Part shown: one piece after another, positions 1 to 7,968 of the stretch
How positions within the stretch are numbered: the stretch's first letter is position 1
Layout of the letters: each line of letters starts with the position of its first letter
Source: Hydrogenothermus marinus
GTDB taxonomy: Bacteria; Aquificota; Aquificia; Aquificales; Hydrogenothermaceae
Assembly: GCF_003688665.1 (NCBI RefSeq)
Contig: NZ_REFO01000013.1
Span: forward strand, 1-64,000
Direction: 5' to 3'
DNA: 64,000 nt
Translations under genes and position numbers: made by a program
The notes under the pieces: generated by a model
What the model was told of the DNA's origin: nothing
The model's input: the letters and a program-made list of their open reading frames with translations, nothing else
Databases searched by the model: none

Positions 1-90
1 TGCTGTTAATGTTGTTTTCCCGTGGTCTACGTGTCCTATTGTACCTACGTTTACGTGCTCTTTTTCTCTGACAAATTTTTCCTTAGCCAT
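1..90 (-). CDS. tuf: Elongation factor Tu, N-terminal fragment (runs off the left edge)
   Basis: Only the first 30 codons are in the window. They read [20 protein letters not shown] and continue into the P-loop VDHGKTT, which is the GTP-binding G1 motif of EF-Tu. EF-Tu is the GTPase that delivers aminoacyl-tRNA to the ribosome. The ATG at 88-90 is preceded on the minus strand by a GGAGG-like Shine-Dalgarno. A tRNA-Thr gene lies about 45 bases upstream in the same direction, the tRNA-tuf arrangement known from many bacteria, so the two are probably co-transcribed. Confidence 0.97.
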   Translation of the reverse strand, partial: MAKEKFVREKEHVNVGTIGHVDHGKTTLTA

Positions 91-133
91 TTTATCCTCC
101 AGTGATTTTAGATGTTTTTTCCCAGCCCATTGA

Positions 134-206
134 AGCCCAAGACGGGACTTGAACCCGCGACCTCACCCTTACCAAGGGTGTGCTCTACCGACTGAGCTAC
201 CTGGGC
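134..206 (-). tRNA. tRNA-Thr (anticodon GGT)
   Basis: Read on the minus strand, this 73-nt stretch folds as a cloverleaf. The acceptor stem is GCCCAGG paired with CTTGGGC, the D-arm contains AGCTCAGTCGGTAGAGC, and the T-arm contains GGTTCAAGTCC. The anticodon loop TTGGTAA gives GGT, which reads threonine codons. No CCA is encoded after the discriminator base. It sits directly upstream of tuf and is probably processed from the same transcript. Confidence 0.96.
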
Positions 207-285
207 TTAAAACAGCAAATATATATTAAGCCATAAATTGATGAAAAAATCAAGATGTAATAGTGTTGGGTATTTTTCTTAAATG

Positions 286-291
286 ATTATA
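286..291 (-). promoter_or_regulatory. Possible -10 box for the tRNA-Thr/tuf transcript
   Basis: The minus strand carries a perfect TATAAT here, between the end of gspL and tRNA-Thr. No good -35 box is visible at the right distance, and a second weaker candidate (TTGATT followed by TAATAT) lies nearer the tRNA. The interval 207-315 contains no other feature I can support. Confidence 0.3.
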
Positions 292-315
292 CTACAGAAA
301 AAACAAAAATGGTAA

Positions 316-1437
316 TTATGATTTAATTTCAAGTTTAAATCTTATTTTACCATCAGCATCTTTTGAGCTTTCTACTATTTTTACAAAGCTAAATTTCTTT
401 TTTAAGTTTTCAGTAAATTTTGTAATATCTTCAATAGAAGATGCATAGCCTTTTATGGAAATAGTTTCAAAAGATGCTTTTATATTCATAATTTTTAAAT
501 TATTTATATCTTTTTTTGTTTTACCAATAAAATCTAAAATATCTGCTACATCTTTTTTGTGTTCTTTAGATTTATTTAGATTTTTAACTTTTCCTTTTGC
601 TTGAGATAAAGGATCAACTGGAATTTCTCCAAAATATTTAAGATATATTTCTTTCTCTTTGCTTTTTGTAAGATTTAACTCTTTCTTTAATTGATAGTCT
701 TTTATAAAAAGGCCAATATTTATAAATAAAAAGGTAAGTATTAATAAAATAGAAAAAGTTATTAAAGTTTTTAATGATAGTTTGCTTTCTCTATGTAAAA
801 AATCTACCCCTATTTCATATGCTGGTTTTAATATATTTCCAAAGGCTATATTTAATGAAGGTTCATTTAAACTGTTATTAAGTATTTTTCCTTTTATATT
901 TTTTGGTATATATCCTGAAAGGAATGTATCATTTGTAGCTAAATTTTTAGCTTCTTCTATAGTTATTGTCTTAACTTCTTTTGGAAAGTTACTTTCAATT
1001 TTTAAATAAAATGCTTCATTTTTATAAAAATGTATTACTTCTCCTGAAGTAATATTATTAAAATTCAAAACTCTTATAATAGAAAAAATATCACTATCTA
1101 TTGAAGATAGATTATTAAATTTTTGTTTTATTTGTTCTATATATTCTTTTTTTGTAATTACACAAAATATTTTGTTTTTATATTGATAATAGGAATATTC
1201 TAAATTTTCAAAATTTGGAAACTCTATTGAAATATTTGTTTCTATTGCTTTTTTTATTTTTGATTTTTCTTTTATATCAAGTTCAAAGATTCTAAAGGTT
1301 GATTTAATAGTAGGAATTGATGCTATAGCTTTTGCTTTTGAAGAGGGTTTTATTATTTTTATTTCTTTTTTTAATGGATTTAATTTTGCATATATTTTTC
1401 TTTTTTCAGGATAAATTTCTATTCCTAATATTTCCAT
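316..1437 (-). CDS. gspL: Type II secretion GspL-like inner-membrane protein
   Basis: A 373-residue protein with a cytoplasmic domain (about residues 1-215), one strong membrane segment (about 224-245) and a periplasmic part that starts with a charged coiled-coil stretch and ends in a small alpha/beta domain. This is the layout of GspL (or fused PilN/PilO-type) assembly proteins that link the secretion ATPase to the pseudopilus. Sequence similarity to GspL is weak by eye. The call rests mainly on topology and on its place as last gene of the gspG-I-J-K operon. Its ATG overlaps the stop codon of hepT (TAATG), so the two are probably translationally coupled. Confidence 0.65.
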   Translation of the reverse strand: MEILGIEIYPEKRKIYAKLNPLKKEIKIIKPSSKAKAIASIPTIKSTFRIFELDIKEKSKIKKAIETNISIEFPNFENLEYSYYQYKNKIFCVITKKEYIEQIKQKFNNLSSIDSDIFSIIRVLNFNNITSGEVIHFYKNEAFYLKIESNFPKEVKTITIEEAKNLATNDTFLSGYIPKNIKGKILNNSLNEPSLNIAFGNILKPAYEIGVDFLHRESKLSLKTLITFSILLILTFLFINIGLFIKDYQLKKELNLTKSKEKEIYLKYFGEIPVDPLSQAKGKVKNLNKSKEHKKDVADILDFIGKTKKDINNLKIMNIKASFETISIKGYASSIEDITKFTENLKKKFSFVKIVESSKDADGKIRFKLEIKS

Positions 1438-1787
1438 TAATATGTTTCTCCAGACTTTAATAAATATTTAACTGCTTTTTCAAGATCAGGTAATTTTGTA
1501 TTAATAACATCCCATATTATTTCTATATCAATACCAAAGTATTGATGTATTAAAATATCTCTTAATCCTGCTATTTTTCTCCACTCTATTGGATATAAGT
1601 TTCTTTTTTCTTCTGGAATTTGTTTTACTGCTTCACCTATATTTTCAAGAGATTTCATTACTGCATAGATTATAACTTCATTTTTTAAAAATTCTTCTAA
1701 TGTATTTATTTCCTTAGTAAATCTATTAATGCGATTAATTTCTTCAATAATATCTTCAAGGATAATATTTAAATCCCTCTTAGACAT
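1437..1787 (-). CDS. hepT: HepT-like HEPN toxin of a MntA-HepT module
   Basis: A 116-residue all-alpha protein of the DUF86/HEPN family. It carries the RX4HXY catalytic motif as R76-DILI-H81-Q-Y83, the signature of HEPN RNases. In characterised pairs the MNT nucleotidyltransferase neutralises HepT by adding AMP to the tyrosine of this motif. The partner gene mntA is immediately upstream and overlaps by 8 bases, the usual order. Its stop codon overlaps the gspL start, so the toxin gene is physically embedded in a secretion operon. The toxin role is inferred from the family; the motif looks intact. Confidence 0.9.
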   Translation of the reverse strand: MSKRDLNIILEDIIEEINRINRFTKEINTLEEFLKNEVIIYAVMKSLENIGEAVKQIPEEKRNLYPIEWRKIAGLRDILIHQYFGIDIEIIWDVINTKLPDLEKAVKYLLKSGETY

Positions 1788-2076
1788 AAATTACCTCTTT
1801 TAGTATATATGTCTTTAATCTAGGTTTTAAAGCAGTTTTGCTTACAAGGTCTATTTTTAGGTTAAGAACTTTTTCAAGATATAGTTTTAAATCCATATAA
1901 TTATCAAATGTTTTATGTCCTTCCTTAAACTCAACTAAAATGTCTAAATCACTATTTTCTTTTTGTTCTCCTCTAACATATGAGCCAAATATTCCTATAT
2001 TTTTAACGCCAAAATTCTCTTTAATTTCATTTTTATGTTTTTCAATAATATCTTTTATCTCTTCTAAATCTTTCAT
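1780..2076 (-). CDS. mntA: MNT-type nucleotidyltransferase antitoxin (MntA)
   Basis: A 98-residue minimal nucleotidyltransferase. It has the GSX10DXD motif (G31-S32 and D43-L-D45), which binds the nucleotide and metals, followed by a conserved hydrophobic strand. Family members paired with HEPN proteins act as antitoxins by AMPylating the toxin. The gene starts 10 bases after the gspK stop with an AAGG Shine-Dalgarno, and overlaps hepT by 8 bases. Same strand and spacing as the secretion genes suggest one transcript. Confidence 0.9.
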   Translation of the reverse strand: MKDLEEIKDIIEKHKNEIKENFGVKNIGIFGSYVRGEQKENSDLDILVEFKEGHKTFDNYMDLKLYLEKVLNLKIDLVSKTALKPRLKTYILKEVIYV

Positions 2077-2086
2077 AACTTTAACC

Positions 2087-2995
2087 TTAATATATCTTTC
2101 TCCAGATAAGTTTTGTGTTTTTTTCTTTTCTATTTATTAAAGCAATAATATGATAAGTATTATCTCTAAACTCTATCTTTATATCAACAAGAAAGTTTTC
2201 ACTTTTTATATCAAGTATATTTAATTTTTTTAGTCTGTAAATAATATCTGAGTTTATGCCATCTACTAAAGCTAAATCATCTATTTTTTTAAATGGTTTT
2301 GTTTTTCTATATGTAATAATATTCAGAGCTATCTGTTTATCAATTGCAGGGTCTAAAGCTTGTAATATATAAATAGGGGCAGTGTTTATATTTATTTTTC
2401 CATTTAAGTATGGTGAAAATATATCCTTTAGTCCTGGTACATATTCTCCAATTTCATTAACTTTTCCATTAAAAATATTATCATCTACTCCATCAATCAA
2501 TCGTAGTTCATTTAAACTTTCTATATAATCATTTTTTGCTTTATAATCTGTATAATTTTCTTTGCCTCCTTGAGATATGTCATCTTTATCTATCCAGTCT
2601 ATAATGTTATAAAGTATTGAAGTATCATATCCTAAATTGTCAAATATTCTTTCAAAAATAGGAAATACTTTTTCATTTATTGTTTTTCTATCATTTTTTA
2701 TAAGTATATTTGGATTTAAATATCTTTCTTGATCTATAACTGTTAATGTAATTTGTGCATCTTGAGTAATTATTGGAATTTCTTTTGCCCAAAAATCGTT
2801 GAGACTATCATAAGATGAATCATCTTTTTTTAAAAACTGCTCTACTGCTTTTATTGCAGTATCAGAGATTAAGTATAACTGCTCTTTATTTTTATAATCT
2901 TGTACATACTTTTGATAAATCTCTACATCGTAAGCAGTAGATGTTAATAAAAATGTTAAAGATGAGATTATGGCTATTACAAATATAATTATCAT
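2087..2995 (-). CDS. gspK: Type II secretion minor pseudopilin GspK
   Basis: A 302-residue protein that begins with a hydrophobic helix (MIIIFVIAIISS) and continues with the large GspK-type insertion. This includes a DWIDxD segment followed by a glycine/glutamate turn (residues about 125-145) and the conserved ININTAP motif before helix-hairpin-helix-like repeats. GspK caps the pseudopilus tip together with GspI and GspJ. The N-terminus lacks the usual glycine before the hydrophobic helix and has almost no leader, because an in-frame stop lies six codons upstream of the ATG. The ATG overlaps the stop codon of the shifted gspJ frame (ATGA). Confidence 0.8.
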   Translation of the reverse strand: MIIIFVIAIISSLTFLLTSTAYDVEIYQKYVQDYKNKEQLYLISDTAIKAVEQFLKKDDSSYDSLNDFWAKEIPIITQDAQITLTVIDQERYLNPNILIKNDRKTINEKVFPIFERIFDNLGYDTSILYNIIDWIDKDDISQGGKENYTDYKAKNDYIESLNELRLIDGVDDNIFNGKVNEIGEYVPGLKDIFSPYLNGKININTAPIYILQALDPAIDKQIALNIITYRKTKPFKKIDDLALVDGINSDIIYRLKKLNILDIKSENFLVDIKIEFRDNTYHIIALINRKEKNTKLIWRKIY

Positions 2996-3541
2996 CTTTT
3001 TTTCTCTGCATTAACTGTAATGTAATAGGTATTTTTATCAAGTTCTAATTTTATAACCTTAGGAAAATTTTTACCTTTGTAGTTCACAAACCATCTTCCA
3101 TTTTCATAAACTGATATTTTTATATTTTTGAATTTACCTATGAAGCTTTTTTTTTAAACCTTCAAATCCTAAATTTCCATCTATGTATGGAAATTCTTCA
3201 TAATATACTTTCTTAAAATTATTATTTTCATCTTTTTCTATAATATATTCTGCTCTTACAAATCCTTCATAAAATATTGGATAGCCTGTATAAAATGAGA
3301 TTCTATTTTCATCTATTTTTATATTTATATCTCTTTTTTCGTACTTAGAGTAAAGCTGAGAGGTTAATTGATTAATAAATCCTATCTGATGGCTTTCTTT
3401 TGTTAAATCTGAAGAGAAAAAAATTAATGATTTTATATTATTAATAAAAACTGCTCCCCCAATAGAGAAAACTATCATTACAAGAACAATTACAATTAAA
3501 AGTTCAAGTAATGTAAATGCTTTTTTATTGAACATAATCAA
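2992..3541 (-). CDS. gspJ: Type II secretion minor pseudopilin GspJ, interrupted by a frameshift at an A9 tract
   Basis: The first part has a prepilin leader and helix (NKKAFTLLELLIVIVLV) and runs in frame to position 3134, ending in KKKLHR. The last codons contain nine consecutive A on the coding strand (T run 3147-3155). Removing one A lets the protein continue as SFIGKFKNIKISVYENGRW and on for about 50 residues to a TGA at 2992-2994, which overlaps the gspK ATG. The total of about 182 residues fits GspJ better than 135. The second half therefore looks real: either transcriptional slippage on A9 restores it, or the A-count is a mutation or sequencing error. The start may be the TTG at 3541 or the ATG at 3535. 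Confidence 0.75.
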
Positions 3542-3812
3542 ATAAAATAGGTTTTTCTTTATAAAGATACACTTTTTTCACAACTCCGTATTTATATCCT
3601 TCTGATTTTACTTCAACACTAGGTATATCTCTATCTTCTTCTTTTATATCATAGATATATCTTTTTACCTGTTGAATATCTTCAATTTCATTTTTTGAAA
3701 AATCATAATCTGTTAAATAGTTTGTAAATATTTTTAAAATAGCAGTTAAAGATATTGCAAGTATTAAAGTTGCAACTACTACTTCTAAAAGGGTAAAACC
3801 TTTATTGCTCAT
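3525..3812 (-). CDS. gspI: Type II secretion minor pseudopilin GspI
   Basis: A 95-residue type IV pilin-like protein with the prepilin peptidase site NKG^FTLLEVVVA at the N-terminus. The glycine at -1, phenylalanine at +1 and glutamate at +5 are intact. I chose the ATG at 3812, which gives the usual short positively charged leader; a longer reading from 3851 would add residues that lie wholly inside gspG. The start overlaps the gspG stop by 11 bases, and the end overlaps the gspJ start, so translation is tightly coupled. GspI forms the tip complex with GspJ and GspK. Confidence 0.85.
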   Translation of the reverse strand: MSNKGFTLLEVVVATLILAISLTAILKIFTNYLTDYDFSKNEIEDIQQVKRYIYDIKEEDRDIPSVEVKSEGYKYGVVKKVYLYKEKPILFDYVQ

Positions 3813-4212
3813 CCCAAACTGATATATCATCTTCTGTCCCAAGTTCCCCATCTGGACCCGTAGATTTTAGTTCAAATGGATGATTTTCTGCAGGATATAC
3901 ATATATAAATTCATTCCCCCATCCATCTTTTGGTACTTTTTCTAAGTACTGTCTCCATTTTTTAGGCTCAGGTGGGGTATCTGGCTTTTTAACAAGTGCT
4001 TTTAAACCTTGTTCTGTTGTTGGATATGTACCATTATCTACTTTATACATTTCTAAAGCTCTTTTTATTTCTTTTAACTGTATTTTAGTAGTATCTATTT
4101 TTGCTTCATCAACTCTACCTGTAAGTTTTGGTACAAGTAAAGCAGCAAGAAGTGATAAAATTACAATAACAACTAAAAGTTCTAATAAAGTGAAACCTTT
4201 ATTTTTTTTCAT
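3802..4212 (-). CDS. gspG: Type II secretion major pseudopilin GspG
   Basis: A 136-residue major pseudopilin. The prepilin site is KNKG^FTLLELLVVIVIL, followed by the GspG hallmark motifs DNGTYPTTEQGLKAL and WGNEFIY. The C-terminal stretch GPDGELGTEDDI holds the aspartates that bind calcium in this family. It polymerises into the periplasmic pseudopilus that pushes folded proteins through the outer membrane. It is the first gsp gene of the operon and follows cdaR after a 9-base gap. GspH is absent from this cluster, as are the secretin and ATPase genes. Confidence 0.95.
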   Translation of the reverse strand: MKKNKGFTLLELLVVIVILSLLAALLVPKLTGRVDEAKIDTTKIQLKEIKRALEMYKVDNGTYPTTEQGLKALVKKPDTPPEPKKWRQYLEKVPKDGWGNEFIYVYPAENHPFELKSTGPDGELGTEDDISVWDEQ

Positions 4213-4221
4213 ACCTTCCTC

Positions 4222-4593
4222 TTACTTCTTTTTCTCTGTATATATTATAACTTCTTTTGGTTTTATAGATATTATCTTGAAATCTTTTAAACTTCCTTTA
4301 ATTTTAACTTTTAATTTATTTTCTCCTTCCTTTAGATTTTGGCCTTCTACAACAGACTGGATTTTTGATATATCAAGTTTGTTAATATTTTTCTTTGATC
4401 CTTCTAAAACAACAACAACCTTGTCTGGATATACTTTTTTTATTATAAGATTATTCGGTATGTTTTCAACTTTTATATCGTTTGTAAACTGTAGTTTTGT
4501 TTTTTGAGCCACATTTATATTTAGCCATAATAAAAAAGATATAACTAAGGCTAATATTTTTAAAGGTAGATTATTTAATATTAGATCTTTCAC
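4222..4593 (-). CDS. cdaR: YbbR-domain protein, CdaA regulator (CdaR-like)
   Basis: A 123-residue protein with one N-terminal membrane segment (LKILALVISFLLWLNI) and a single YbbR repeat outside the membrane (for example the stretch around YPDKVVVVLEG). Firmicute CdaR proteins have several YbbR repeats and modulate the diadenylate cyclase CdaA. This is a minimal one-repeat version. It directly follows cdaA with a 4-base overlap, the conserved cdaA-cdaR order, so a role in c-di-AMP control is likely. No regulatory signal is visible between the two genes. Confidence 0.82.
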   Translation of the reverse strand: MKDLILNNLPLKILALVISFLLWLNINVAQKTKLQFTNDIKVENIPNNLIIKKVYPDKVVVVLEGSKKNINKLDISKIQSVVEGQNLKEGENKLKVKIKGSLKDFKIISIKPKEVIIYTEKKK

Positions 4594-5396
4594 TTTTTCT
4601 TACCTTTTTTCTGAATTTTAGACAGTATTCCTTTTTTGTTTAATCCTAAATGCTCAGATAATATATTTCTTAAAGCTAAAGAATCCAAATTCCTATAAAG
4701 ATTTCCTCCAACTGCAACAGATATTTCTCCTCTTTCTTCTGAAACAACTACTGCAACTGCATCTGTTTCTTCTGAAATACCTATAGCTGCTCTATGTCTT
4801 GTTCCTATATTTTTATCTATGTATGGATTTATTGTAAGTGGTAAGAAACATCTTGCTGAAAATATTTTTTGATCTTTTATTATTATTGCCCCATCATGTA
4901 AAGGTGTTTGAGGTATAAATATACTAATTATTAGCTCTAAATTTACATCTGCATCTAATTTTACACATCCTTCAGTATAATTTTCTAAAGAGATATTCCT
5001 CTCAAAAACTATTAAAGCTCCTATTTTTCTTTCTGCTAAAAAAGTAGTTGCTCTAATTACATCATCAATAGTTTTCTTTTTAGATAAAAAGAAACTTGAA
5101 AAAGGTCCTCCTTCTCCAATTTTTGCTAAAGCTCTTCTAAGTTCAGGTTGGAATATTACAACAATAAGGAAAAAACCTACAGCCCATATATTATCAAATA
5201 TCCAAGCTAAGGTTGTAAGGTTTAGAATTTTTGCTATAGACCATACAATTAATAAAGATAATATACCTATTAATATCTGCCAACCTCTTGTACCAAGAAG
5301 AAATTTAAGAAGATAATAAACAATTATAGATACTAAAAATATATCTAATAAATCATTCCATCCTATGCTTTTTATTACTTCTAAAAATTCATACAA
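4590..5396 (-). CDS. cdaA: Diadenylate cyclase CdaA (c-di-AMP synthase)
   Basis: A 268-residue membrane-bound diadenylate cyclase. Three predicted membrane helices occupy about residues 15-85. The DisA_N catalytic domain follows, with the DGA motif (168-170), the RHR motif (200-202) and SEE (219-221), the residues that bind ATP and metal in this family. It makes c-di-AMP from two ATP. The gene overlaps folP by 8 bases upstream and cdaR by 4 bases downstream. In Firmicutes the cluster continues with glmM; here it continues into secretion genes. Confidence 0.95.
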   Translation of the reverse strand: MYEFLEVIKSIGWNDLLDIFLVSIIVYYLLKFLLGTRGWQILIGILSLLIVWSIAKILNLTTLAWIFDNIWAVGFFLIVVIFQPELRRALAKIGEGGPFSSFFLSKKKTIDDVIRATTFLAERKIGALIVFERNISLENYTEGCVKLDADVNLELIISIFIPQTPLHDGAIIIKDQKIFSARCFLPLTINPYIDKNIGTRHRAAIGISEETDAVAVVVSEERGEISVAVGGNLYRNLDSLALRNILSEHLGLNKKGILSKIQKKGKKK

Positions 5397-6450
5397 TCTT
5401 GTATCCTCTTATAGTATCTAAGATTGTTAAAAATTCTGCAGTTTCTTTTACATCATGGGTTCTAACAATATGAGCTCCTTTTATTACTGCATAAGCAGTA
5501 GCCGCAAGAGTCCCATTTAATCTTTCTTTCGGTGGATATTCAGATTTTCCAAGTAGATTTTTTAATATAGATCCAATAAAAGATTTTCTTGATATTCCTA
5601 TTAAGATTGGAAAGCCTAATATTTTAAGTTCTTCAAGTCTTTTTATTATTTCCACATTATGTTCTACTTTTTTACCAAAACCAATACCTGGATCTATTAT
5701 AAACCTATCTTTTTTTATTCCTTTCTTTATTCCATAGTTTATATGTTCAGAAAGAAAAAGAACTATATCATCTATTACATCATCATAATATATATCTTTT
5801 TGCATATTTTGTGGTGTTCCTTTTATATGATTTAAAATTACTGGACAATCAAATTTTGAAACTACATTTGCCATATTTTTATCAAAGCTCATAGCGCTTA
5901 TATCATTTACTATATCTGCTCCTGCTTTTAAAGCTTCTTCTGCTACTTTAGATTTATAAGTGTCTATTGATATAAAAAATTTATTGCCAAGCTCTTTTCT
6001 TATTGCTTGGATAATTGGTAATACTCTTTCAAGTTCTTCTTCTACTGGAACAGGAGTTGCTCCGGGCCTTGTTGATTCACCTCCAATATCAATTATATCT
6101 GCTCCTTCTTCAAGCATTTGAGAAGCTCTTTCAACCGCTTTTTCTATATTTTTATAATAAATTCCTCCATCTGAAAATGAATCAGGAGTAATATTTAAAA
6201 TTCCCATAATAATAGTTTTTGTTCCAAGATTTAAAAATTTACCTTTATAATTTATTTTGAAATGTTTTTTTTGTAGATTTACCCACTGAGTAGCTAATTC
6301 TTTTGCTTCCTCTCTTTTACCTTTATTTAATAAATCTTCAACAAGATTTTTTAATTCATCTTCATTTTTTATAAAAACAGGACTTTTAAAAGGATCTTTG
6401 AAAATTACTTTATATGTAGTTTCATTTATTGGTTTTATTTTTGGATACAT
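5389..6450 (-). CDS. folP: Dihydropteroate synthase
   Basis: A 353-residue protein whose residues from about 78 onward form a standard dihydropteroate synthase barrel. The pterin-binding signature NITPDSFSDGG is at about 86-96, a GGESTRPG motif follows, and GISRKSF lies near the end. It joins p-aminobenzoate to dihydropterin pyrophosphate in folate synthesis. The first 75 residues are an extension beyond the usual 270-280 residue enzyme; their role is not clear from the sequence. It is the first gene of the operon leading to gspL and is divergent from hemN. Confidence 0.95.
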   Translation of the reverse strand: MYPKIKPINETTYKVIFKDPFKSPVFIKNEDELKNLVEDLLNKGKREEAKELATQWVNLQKKHFKINYKGKFLNLGTKTIIMGILNITPDSFSDGGIYYKNIEKAVERASQMLEEGADIIDIGGESTRPGATPVPVEEELERVLPIIQAIRKELGNKFFISIDTYKSKVAEEALKAGADIVNDISAMSFDKNMANVVSKFDCPVILNHIKGTPQNMQKDIYYDDVIDDIVLFLSEHINYGIKKGIKKDRFIIDPGIGFGKKVEHNVEIIKRLEELKILGFPILIGISRKSFIGSILKNLLGKSEYPPKERLNGTLAATAYAVIKGAHIVRTHDVKETAEFLTILDTIRGYKIV

Positions 6451-6570
6451 AATCTTACCTCTATATTAAGATATAAAACTATAATATATTACAAAGATAC
6501 CAAAATCCAAATAATTGCATAATATATAATGATATAATTTCAACATATTTTACATTTAAGGAGTTTAAAA

Positions 6571-7956
6571 ATGGCATACTTACCACAAGAAGTAAAGTTT
6601 GATATAGATTTAATAAAAAAATATGCAAAACCTGCCCCAAGGTATACCAGCTATCCTACTGCTCAAGAGTTCTCAGAAGATTTTACACCTGAAGATTATA
6701 AACAAAAATTAATAGAAAGTAATGAAAGAAAAACTCCTTTATCTTTATATTTTCATATTCCTTTTTGTGAAAGTGCATGTCATTTTTGTGGTTGTAATGT
6801 AATTATTACAAGAAGAAAAGAAGTATCTAATCCATATTTAGAGCATGTATATAAAGAGATGGATATTGTTTCTTCATATATAGATAAGGATAGAAAAGTT
6901 GTTCAACTTCATTGGGGTGGTGGAACTCCAAACTATCTTGAAGATAATCAAACTATTGAGCTTTTTAAAGAGATAAAAAAAAGATTTATTTTTGATGAAA
7001 ATGCAGAAATATCTATAGAACTTGATCCAAGGCATGTAGATAAAGATAGAATATTTTTACTTAGAGAGCTTGGTTTTAATAGAGCAAGTTTTGGCGTCCA
7101 AGATTTTAATCCAAAAGTTCAACAAGCAGTAAATAGAATTCAACCTGAAGAGATGATATTTAATGTAATGAACTGGTTAAGAGAAGCTGAGTTTGAAAGT
7201 GTAAATATAGATTTAATATATGGACTTCCTTACCAAACATTAGAAAGTTTTACAAAAACAGTAGAAAAAACAATACAGTTAAATCCAGATAGAATAGCAA
7301 CATTTAATTATGCCCATGTACCATGGCTTAAAAGACTTCAAAGAATGATAGATGAAAAAACCCTTCCACCTCCTGAAGAAAAACTGGAAATATTAAAAAT
7401 GACAATTGATAAATTTACAAAAGCAGGTTATATATTTATAGGAATGGATCATTTTGCAAAACCTGATGATGAACTTGCAATAGCTCAAAGAGAAAGAACA
7501 CTTCATAGAAATTTTCAAGGTTATACAACCCATGCAGAAGCTGAGCTTATAGGATTTGGAGCTACTTCAATAAGTATGCTTTATGACGCTTATGCTCAAA
7601 ATGCAAAAACCTTAAGAGATTATTATGAGCCAGTTGAAAGAGGAGAACTCCCAACAGTAAGAGGAATAAAACTAAACCAAGATGATATTATAAGAAGAGA
7701 TGTAATTATGAGGTTAATGTCTCATTTCCAACTTTATAAAGGAGAGATAGAAGAAAAATATAATATAGATTTTGATAGATATTTTTCAGAAGAGCTAAAA
7801 AGATTAAAAGAACAAGAACAAGATGGTCTTCTAAAAATTTATGAAGATAGAATAGATATTACACCTGCAGGTAGACTTTTAATAAGAAATATAGCAGTAA
7901 ATTTTGATATATATACTCTTGCTAAAAAAGAAAAAAGATTTTCACAAGCTATATAA
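6571..7956 (+). CDS. hemN: Oxygen-independent coproporphyrinogen III dehydrogenase
   Basis: A 461-residue radical SAM enzyme close to the length of E. coli HemN. The cluster motif is C66-x3-C70-x2-C73 followed by G-C75, as in true HemN rather than HemW. The RYTSYPTA segment near the N-terminus and the HWGGGTP motif are also HemN hallmarks. It converts coproporphyrinogen III to protoporphyrinogen IX without oxygen. The ATG follows an AAGGAG Shine-Dalgarno at about 6559. It leads a plus-strand run of genes and is divergent from folP across 120 bases of AT-rich DNA. Confidence 0.95.
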   Translation: MAYLPQEVKFDIDLIKKYAKPAPRYTSYPTAQEFSEDFTPEDYKQKLIESNERKTPLSLYFHIPFCESACHFCGCNVIITRRKEVSNPYLEHVYKEMDIVSSYIDKDRKVVQLHWGGGTPNYLEDNQTIELFKEIKKRFIFDENAEISIELDPRHVDKDRIFLLRELGFNRASFGVQDFNPKVQQAVNRIQPEEMIFNVMNWLREAEFESVNIDLIYGLPYQTLESFTKTVEKTIQLNPDRIATFNYAHVPWLKRLQRMIDEKTLPPPEEKLEILKMTIDKFTKAGYIFIGMDHFAKPDDELAIAQRERTLHRNFQGYTTHAEAELIGFGATSISMLYDAYAQNAKTLRDYYEPVERGELPTVRGIKLNQDDIIRRDVIMRLMSHFQLYKGEIEEKYNIDFDRYFSEELKRLKEQEQDGLLKIYEDRIDITPAGRLLIRNIAVNFDIYTLAKKEKRFSQAI

Positions 7957-7968
7957 AGAGGTAAGCAA

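Noticed and set aside
782-1009. A plus-strand open frame inside gspL
   Set aside because: It lies fully opposite a gene with better composition and operon context, and has no Shine-Dalgarno.
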